A model generated the notes under the pieces. That model saw only the letters and a list, made by a program, of their open reading frames with translations. It did not search any database and was not told where the DNA came from. From NCBI GenBank assembly GCA_039586035.1, contig JBDHLD010000174.1, positions 1-5,195 on the forward strand: DNA of 5,195 nucleotides, given 5' to 3'. Origin of the DNA: JBDHHQ01 sp039586035. GTDB taxonomy: Bacteria > Gemmatimonadota > Gemmatimonadetes > Longimicrobiales > Gaopeijiaceae. Position numbers and translations under genes: made by a program. Of this stretch, positions 1-5,195 are shown piece by piece. Numbering within the stretch: the first letter of the stretch is position 1; every line of letters starts with the position of its first letter.

Positions 1-687
1 GTACGGCAGAAGCTTCCCCAGCACCACTTCGTGCCGGCGCACGGGGGTGGAGGCGAGCTGCTCCATCGTGCCCCGCTCCCACTCCCGCGCGATGGTCAGC
101 GCGGTGAGCATGGCAGCGATGATGGACATGATCACGGCCACCAGGCCCGGCACGATCATGTGCCGGCTCTCGAGGGCCGGATTGTACCACGTCCGCGTCT
201 CGGCCGAGATCGGTTCGCTCAGGGCCCGGCCTCGGAGGACCGCCGCAGCCGAGTGGCGGGTCACGATGGCCCGAGCGTAGTTCAGGGCGATGGTGGCCGT
301 GTTGGCGTCGCTGCCGTCCAGGAGCAGCTGCACGGGCGCGGGCCCTCCGCGCTCCAACTCGCGGGTGAAGCCTGGCGGGATCACCAGCACGCCCAGGACC
401 CTCGATTGATCGAGAAGCGCTTCCGCCGCGCGGGGATCGTCAGGCCGAGCCACGATGGAGAAGTAGCCGCTGGCCTCGAACGCTTCGACCATCTCCCGGC
501 TCCGGGGGGTCCGCTCCTGATCCACCACGGCCAGGCGGATGTCGTTCAAATCCCAGGTGATGGCGTAGCCGAAGAAGATCAACATGAGGATGGGCAGGAG
601 GAACGCCAGGATCATGCTGCGGGGATCCCGCTTGAGCTGGATCCACTCCTTCCGGGCCATCGCCAGGAGACGAACCGGATCCAGCAT
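1..687 (-). CDS. ABC-2 type permease (YbhS/YbhR/YhhJ-like), C-terminus cut by window edge
   Basis: This is the inner-membrane permease of the exporter; 229 codons are visible, probably a little over half of a protein usually near 370-380 residues. It opens with an amphipathic cytoplasmic segment containing RKEWIQLKRDPRS (12-24), then membrane helix 1 (about 25-45, ILAFLLPILMLIFFGYAIT). A large external domain follows (about 46-175; RLAVVDQERTP at 51-61, GVLVIPPGF at 99-107, QLLLDGSDANTA at 120-131). Membrane helix 2 (about 177-199, MIVPGLVAVIMSI...) leads to the conserved ABC-2 segment REWERGTMEQLASTPVRRHE (201-220) and LGKLLPY (223-229), where the window ends. ATG 687 is the best start because it places the basic segment and helix 1 at the usual distance. 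However, its only purine-rich ribosome site, GAGGAG at 700-705, is 12 bases away. GTG 714 in the same frame is an alternative, adding nine residues. Which of the YbhS/YbhR pair it matches cannot be settled here. Confidence 0.92.
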   Translation of the reverse strand, partial: MLDPVRLLAMARKEWIQLKRDPRSMILAFLLPILMLIFFGYAITWDLNDIRLAVVDQERTPRSREMVEAFEASGYFSIVARPDDPRAAEALLDQSRVLGVLVIPPGFTRELERGGPAPVQLLLDGSDANTATIALNYARAIVTRHSAAAVLRGRALSEPISAETRTWYNPALESRHMIVPGLVAVIMSIIAAMLTALTIAREWERGTMEQLASTPVRRHEVVLGKLLPY

Positions 688-781
688 TATCTGCCGGGTC
701 TCCTCGAGAGCCACGGCAGGCTCACGAGACGGCAGCGGAGCGGTCGGAACCTGACGGATCCCCGGACGGGCCGTTGGAGCG

Positions 782-785
<4 letters not shown>
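687..785 (-). other. Spacer before the permease, with a possible 32-codon coupling ORF
   Basis: The other junctions are overlaps, but 94 bases (688-781) separate the second ATPase from the permease start. A small frame fills this gap exactly. It begins with GTG at 785, overlapping the ATPase stop as GTGA, and ends with TAA at 689-687, which shares one base with the permease ATG (TAATG). The GTG is preceded by the purine run GGGAGGGAGGGG (804-793), with GGAGG nine bases away. By my count 26 of its 32 codons end in G or C. The product would be Arg-rich (nine of 32) with no recognisable domain, and it uses AGA twice and AGG twice, which argues against a selected protein. It may act only to carry ribosomes to the permease, or may be chance. 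I see no other gene, promoter or terminator in this spacer. Confidence 0.3.
691..719 (-). promoter_or_regulatory. Possible mRNA hairpin over the permease ribosome-binding region
   Basis: On the minus strand, CTGCCG (719-714) pairs with CGGCAG (696-691). GG (712-711) pairs with CC (698-697), and TCT (709-707) with AGA (701-699). This gives 11 pairs, single bulges at 713 and 710, and a five-base loop at 706-702. The stem ends three bases before the permease ATG, and the only SD-like sequence (705-700) lies in its loop and upper stem. It could limit independent initiation of the permease. It was found by eye and no folding energy was computed. Confidence 0.35.
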
Positions 786-1752
<967 letters not shown>

Positions 1753-1756
<4 letters not shown>

Positions 1757-2880
1757 GCTCCGTCCTCTGGATCCGGTGAATCCTCGACCGGCTCATCAGC
1801 GGGGCGCGCTGACTCCCGGGCCAGGTCACTTCGCGGCGGCGTCTCGTCTCCCGGCGCCTGGGCGGTGTCCTCCATGAGCTGTAGGAACACGTCTTCCAGG
1901 GACGGCTCGGAGCGCGTGATGGCCCCCACCGAAACGCCGACGTCTGCCAGATGAGTGGTCACTGTATCGATCGAGGCGAACGGGTCGAGGACTGCGTGCA
2001 CACTGTCACCGAAGAGGACCGCGGCTGAGACGCCTGGAGCCGCGCGCAGCGCGTCGCGCGCCCCGCGGGGGTCGCGGGCCTGGACGGACACCAGCGTGCC
2101 CCGGAAGCGGGCCTGGAAGGCATCGGGCGTCTCCAGGGCCAGGAGTCGGCCGCCACTGAGCAGACCCACCCGGTCGCAGCGCTCGGCCTCGTCCAGGTAG
2201 GAGGTAGTGACCACGATCGTAACCCCCTCGGAGACCATCTCGTGCAGGATCAGCCAGAGCTCGCGCCGCGAGATGGGGTCGACGCCGAAGGTGGGCTCGT
2301 CCAGCAGAAGCAGGGGAGGCTGATGAATCAGCGAACAGCTGAGCGCAAGCTTCTGCTTCATGCCGCCAGACAGGTTGCCCGCAAGCCGGTCCTCGAACTC
2401 ACCGAGGCGCGAGAACTCGTAGAGCCGTTCGAGCCGGGCCGGACGTTCTCGGCGCGGCACCCGGAAAAGGTCTGCATAGAACTGGAGATTCTCGGCCACG
2501 GTCAGGTCGTCATACAGGCCGAACCGCTGGGCCATGTAGGCCAGGGAGGGCTTGGCCCCCTCCGGGTCGTCACCGACGCTGATGCCTGCCACCCAGGCTT
2601 CGCCTGCCGTGGGGCGCAGCACGCCTGCCAACATGCGGAGAATCGTGGTTTTGCCCGCGCCGTCGGGACCCACGAGGCCGAACAGCTCGCCCGAGGTCAC
2701 GTCGAACGTGACCGCGTCGACCGCCACCAGAGGTCCGAAGGATCGGGACAAGCCTCGCGCGGAGACGATGGCGGGCTCGCCGGGAGATGCGCCGCTCCTC
2801 GTCCCCGAGCCCCGGTGGACTACGGGGTCGCGCGGGGAGTCCATTCCATCGGCTCCCTGCTCGGACGCCGGCCGGTTCAC
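1753..2880 (-). CDS. ABC transporter ATPase, first (YbhF N-half-like) subunit
   Basis: This cytoplasmic ATP-binding subunit of an ABC-2 type exporter has 375 residues from GTG at 2880. Motifs, in that numbering, are: Walker A GPDGAGKTT (71-79, with Asp where Asn is usual), Q-loop Gln118 (YMAQRFGLYDDLTVAEN), a standard signature LSGGM (170-174), Walker B LLLDEP (191-196, catalytic Glu195), and D-loop GVDP (199-202). The switch histidine is replaced by serine: TTSYLDEAE has Ser227 where THYMDEAE would be expected. A C-terminal ferredoxin-like region ends in SLEDVF (327-332), typical of drug-export ATPases of this kind. After it comes an acidic, Pro-rich tail (about 339-375), probably disordered. 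It resembles the first half of the tandem ATPase YbhF; the next gene supplies the second half. The start is ambiguous: GTG 2880 overlaps the adaptor stop, while ATG 2844 would give 363 residues and has the cleaner ribosome site. The TGA stop overlaps the second ATPase start as GTGA. Confidence 0.95.
1764..1768 (-). promoter_or_regulatory. Ribosome-binding site of the second ATPase gene
   Basis: AGAGG lies seven bases upstream of the GTG at 1756, inside the last codons of the first ATPase gene. A closer GGAG (1761-1758) is only one base from the start and too near to function. The site supports GTG initiation at the GTGA overlap. Confidence 0.6.
2853..2857 (-). promoter_or_regulatory. SD-like site deciding the first ATPase's start (ATG 2844)
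   Basis: GGGAG lies eight bases before the in-frame ATG at 2844, which is codon 13 counted from the GTG at 2880. The GTG has its own weaker options: GAGG at 2888-2885, four bases away, and GAGG at 2894-2891, ten bases away. Either start leaves the ATPase domain intact. The GTG is favoured by the GTGA overlap pattern of the operon, the ATG by codon and SD quality. Confidence 0.45.
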
Positions 2881-3875
2881 GGGGCCTCGTCCTCATGCAA
2901 GAGCACGTCCGCCGGAATGCCGGGCTTGAGGACGTGGTCCGGGTCGCCGGTGATGCGGACCTTTACGGCATAGACCAGCCGGGTCCGCTCTTCGGTGGTC
3001 TGGACGTTGCGGGGCGTGAACTCGGCCTCGCTCCCGATGAACGTGACCGTCCCGTCGAAGTCACGATCGGGGTAGGTGTCCGAGAAGATGGAGGCCTCCT
3101 GACCGATCCGGACACGCCCGATTGCGTCTTCCTGGACGTAGATGCGCACCCAGCGGTCATCCAGGTCGCGAACGCTCAAGACCGGAAGCCCCGCGCCCAC
3201 CGCCTCGCCGGGCTCACGGTGCCGGACGGTCACGAGGCCATCGAACGGTGCCACGACCGTCGCCTGGGCAAGTAGGGCCTCGACCTGTGCCACCGAGGCC
3301 TCGGCCTGCTGGACGGCGGCCCGCTGGGCCTGGATGATCTCGGTCCGGGGGCCCTCCTCGACCAGCGCCAGCGCTTCTCGGGCTTGATCGAGATTGGCCT
3401 CGGCGAGCTCCTCCGCGGTCCGGGCTTTGTCGAGAGCCTCCTGGCTCACCGCACCACCTTCGTGGAGGATCCGCGCCCGCTCCAGATCCCTGCTGGCGTC
3501 CGAGACCCGTTCCTCGGCCGTGCGCACCCCGGCACGGGCCTGGGCGATCTCCTGGGGGCGCGCCCCCCGCTCCAGCTCCTGGAGGCGGGACCGGGCGGCT
3601 GCCAACTGCCCCTGAGCCGCGCCGCGCCGCGCCTCGAGCTCCGAGCGGTCCAGGGCGGCCAGCTCCTGGCCCCCGGCCACGGCATCACCCTCGCGGACCC
3701 CTATGTAGGCGATACGGCCCGGGATCTGGAAGCCAAGGCCGGCTTCGGTGGCCTCCACGACCCCAGAGCCAAAGAGCCCACGCCCCCGGTCGTTGCCTCC
3801 GTTCCGAAGGGCCCACCATGCCGCACCACCCAAGACCACGATAAGGGGGATCAGGATCCGCAACCGCTTCTTCAT
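2877..3875 (-). CDS. HlyD/YbhG-type periplasmic adaptor (membrane fusion protein)
   Basis: This 332-residue periplasmic adaptor links the inner-membrane ABC transporter to the outer-membrane channel. Visible parts in order are: a basic N-terminus and single membrane anchor (about 7-23), a first half lipoyl domain (about 38-76), a long Ala/Glu/Arg-rich coiled-coil hairpin (about 78-204), a second half lipoyl domain with the family motif APFDG (209-213), and a beta-barrel region (from about 240) containing EFTPRNVQT (285-293), as in YbhG-like adaptors. E. coli YbhG has, from memory, almost the same length. The hairpin carries R133-x3-L137-x6-S144, the spacing of the known TolC-docking RLS motif. 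The ATG at 3875 was chosen because it gives the membrane anchor, overlaps the channel-gene stop as ATGA, and has GGAG eight bases upstream. The reading frame stays open far upstream, but that stretch lies inside the channel gene and is a shadow. The TGA stop overlaps the next gene as GTGA. Confidence 0.95.
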   Translation of the reverse strand: MKKRLRILIPLIVVLGGAAWWALRNGGNDRGRGLFGSGVVEATEAGLGFQIPGRIAYIGVREGDAVAGGQELAALDRSELEARRGAAQGQLAAARSRLQELERGARPQEIAQARAGVRTAEERVSDASRDLERARILHEGGAVSQEALDKARTAEELAEANLDQAREALALVEEGPRTEIIQAQRAAVQQAEASVAQVEALLAQATVVAPFDGLVTVRHREPGEAVGAGLPVLSVRDLDDRWVRIYVQEDAIGRVRIGQEASIFSDTYPDRDFDGTVTFIGSEAEFTPRNVQTTEERTRLVYAVKVRITGDPDHVLKPGIPADVLLHEDEAP

Positions 3876-5195
3876 CGCACCGACTCCAGGTTTGTTCGAA
3901 TCCACGATGGATCCAGTGACCCAAGGGCGCTGGCCTCTCTGACGCGGGCCAGGACGCGGAGGTTGCGGGCCTGGGCTAGAGAGGCCTGAGCCTGGAACAG
4001 GGCCGCCTGCGCGTCGAGGAAATCGCGTTGAACGCCAGCCCCGGCTTCCAGGGCCAGCGCCTCGATGCGGACGACTTCCGTGAACTGCGTCACCGCCTGC
4101 TCGAGGGCCTGGACGCGCGCATCCGCTTCGCGCAGCGCTGCCCTCGCTTCGTCCAGCTCCTGGTCCACCTCGAGCCTGCGCAGGCGGTACTCCTCTCGGG
4201 CCGCCACAAGGCGCGCGTCGCTTCGCTCGATCTCCCGGCTGCGGCGAAAGCCCGTGAACAGGGGATAGGACAGGACGACGCCGGCCTGCCACTCGTTCGT
4301 GAAGTCCCCCGAAGCGGTGCCGTACTGACGCATGCCGGCGCTGAGCCCGAGGTTGGGAATCCACGCGGACTTGGTCTCGGAGCGGACGGCATCGGCCTGG
4401 AGCACCTGGCTCCACGACTGCCGCAGAACGGGGTGTAGCGAGTCGACGGTTTCCGAGGTTGGGGACGTCCCCGATGACGCCGACGCGGACTCGACCGGCG
4501 CCAGCCTGCGTCCCCGAACCGCATCGCTCGTGACACCGGCAACGCGGGCCAGCTGGTCCTCGGCTGCCTGCAGTGCGGCGGCGGTGATCGCCATGTCCGC
4601 CGTGGCCTGACTCAGCGCCGCCTCCGCGCGGAGCAGCTCGATCTCGGCTGCCCGCCCCGCCTCCAGGAAGAGACGTGCCCGGTTGCGCTCCTCCTGGAAC
4701 GCCGTGACCTGGGCTTCCTCGGCCGCCAGGATCTCCCGGAGGGTTCGTACCTGGACGAAGGAGCCCACGGCGAGTTGGATCACGGCCATCCCGGTCGCCT
4801 CGAACCCCGCTTGTGCACCTGCGGTAACCGCATCGGCCTGGCGAATTCGCGCGCGACGTCCCCCGCCGTCCAGGATCAGGAAATCCAGGAACAGGTTGCC
4901 CTGGATCAGGTTCCGGTCGAAGACGATCTGGCTCGCGTCCAGCTCGTGCAGGGGGCGAGCGAGCATGGGGAGCTGAAAGCTGGTGGCGTTTCCGTTGAAG
5001 GAGAGCGACGGCCACCAGGCCGATCGCGCGGCTCCCCCACCGGCGCCGGCGCCCCGGAGATTAGCCTGCGCCGCAGACAGCGCGGGGTAGTGCAGGAGGG
5101 CCGCGTCCACGGCCCACTCCACGGTGAGCGTGTCAGGAAGCGGTGAGGGCTCGGTGGGGGCCTGGGACGCTCCGGTCACCGGCGTCGCCAAGGCG
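3872..5195 (-). CDS. TolC-family outer-membrane efflux channel, N-terminus cut by window edge
   Basis: This is an outer-membrane efflux protein (OEP/TolC family) that forms a trimeric channel through the outer membrane and periplasm, the exit duct of the exporter encoded downstream. 440 codons plus a TGA stop are visible. Counting from the TTG codon at 5191, the first OEP repeat spans about residues 21-220 and includes AAxxxxPxL-like features (HYPALSAAQ, 34-42) and the helix-tip segment GRAAEIELLRAEAAL (179-193). The second starts at HPVL (253-256) and has the strand SYPLFTGFRR (308-317) and the tip segment GAGVQRDFLDAQAAL (384-398). A Ser/Thr-rich linker (235-247) separates them. The TTG is unlikely to be the real start: the frame is open to the edge and reads Ala-Leu-Ala before Thr-Pro, like a signal peptidase I site, so a signal peptide probably lies beyond 5195. 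The stop overlaps the adaptor start by four bases. Family assignment is firm; substrate is unknown. Confidence 0.93.
   Translation of the reverse strand, partial: ALATPVTGASQAPTEPSPLPDTLTVEWAVDAALLHYPALSAAQANLRGAGAGGGAARSAWWPSLSFNGNATSFQLPMLARPLHELDASQIVFDRNLIQGNLFLDFLILDGGGRRARIRQADAVTAGAQAGFEATGMAVIQLAVGSFVQVRTLREILAAEEAQVTAFQEERNRARLFLEAGRAAEIELLRAEAALSQATADMAITAAALQAAEDQLARVAGVTSDAVRGRRLAPVESASASSGTSPTSETVDSLHPVLRQSWSQVLQADAVRSETKSAWIPNLGLSAGMRQYGTASGDFTNEWQAGVVLSYPLFTGFRRSREIERSDARLVAAREEYRLRRLEVDQELDEARAALREADARVQALEQAVTQFTEVVRIEALALEAGAGVQRDFLDAQAALFQAQASLAQARNLRVLARVREASALGSLDPSWIRTNLESVR
3884..3887 (-). promoter_or_regulatory. Ribosome-binding site of the adaptor gene
   Basis: GGAG lies eight bases upstream of the ATG at 3875, inside the end of the channel gene. 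It supports this start over the much longer open frame upstream, and with the ATGA overlap it points to translational coupling. Confidence 0.7.

Noticed and set aside
688..781. A promoter or terminator in the ATPase-permease spacer
   Set aside because: There is no AT-rich -10/-35 pair, and the hairpin at 691-719 is not followed by a T run on the transcribed strand; it ends next to a start codon.
3876..5015. 380-codon N-terminal extension of the adaptor frame
   Set aside because: It lies wholly inside the channel gene in another frame and reads as Arg/Gly/Pro-rich shadow. The adaptor's membrane anchor begins right after ATG 3875.
5189..5191. TTG as the start of the channel gene
   Set aside because: The frame is open to the window edge, the codons before and around it read Ala-Leu-Ala like a signal-peptide cleavage site, and a start here would leave the outer-membrane protein without a signal peptide.

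Overview
The window is GC-rich (roughly two thirds G+C by eye). Five protein genes lie head to tail on the minus strand and there are no credible plus-strand genes. An outer-membrane channel gene next to a membrane-fusion (adaptor) gene implies a two-membrane (Gram-negative type) bacterium. The strong G/C third-position bias fits a high-GC lineage such as a deltaproteobacterium, acidobacterium or similar, but the sequence does not fix the phylum.

Read in the direction of transcription (high to low coordinates), the window holds: a TolC-type outer-membrane efflux protein whose first codons are off the right edge (3872-5195); a HlyD/YbhG-type periplasmic adaptor (2877-3875); a first ABC ATPase (1753-2880); a second ABC ATPase (782-1756); a 94-base spacer holding a possible 32-codon coupling ORF and a hairpin; and an ABC-2 type permease that runs off the left edge (1-687). 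Each of the first three junctions is a 4-base stop/start overlap (ATGA, GTGA, GTGA), so this is one tightly coupled operon. Its promoter and any regulator lie beyond 5195. Its remaining part, probably including a second ABC-2 permease, lies beyond position 1.

Together the genes encode a tripartite exporter of the E. coli YbhG-YbhF-YbhS-YbhR kind with its own TolC partner. The two ATPases dimerise on the inner-membrane permeases, the adaptor bridges the periplasm, and the channel crosses the outer membrane. The likely job is export of drugs or other hydrophobic or toxic compounds, but no substrate can be read from the sequence. The system type is known. The points worth a second look are the asymmetric ATPase pair, in which both deviant motifs fall on one ATP site; the split of a YbhF-like tandem ATPase into two overlapping genes; an intact TolC-docking motif in the adaptor; and the odd translational junction before the permease. 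I see no RNA genes, CRISPR arrays, insertion sequences or attachment sites.
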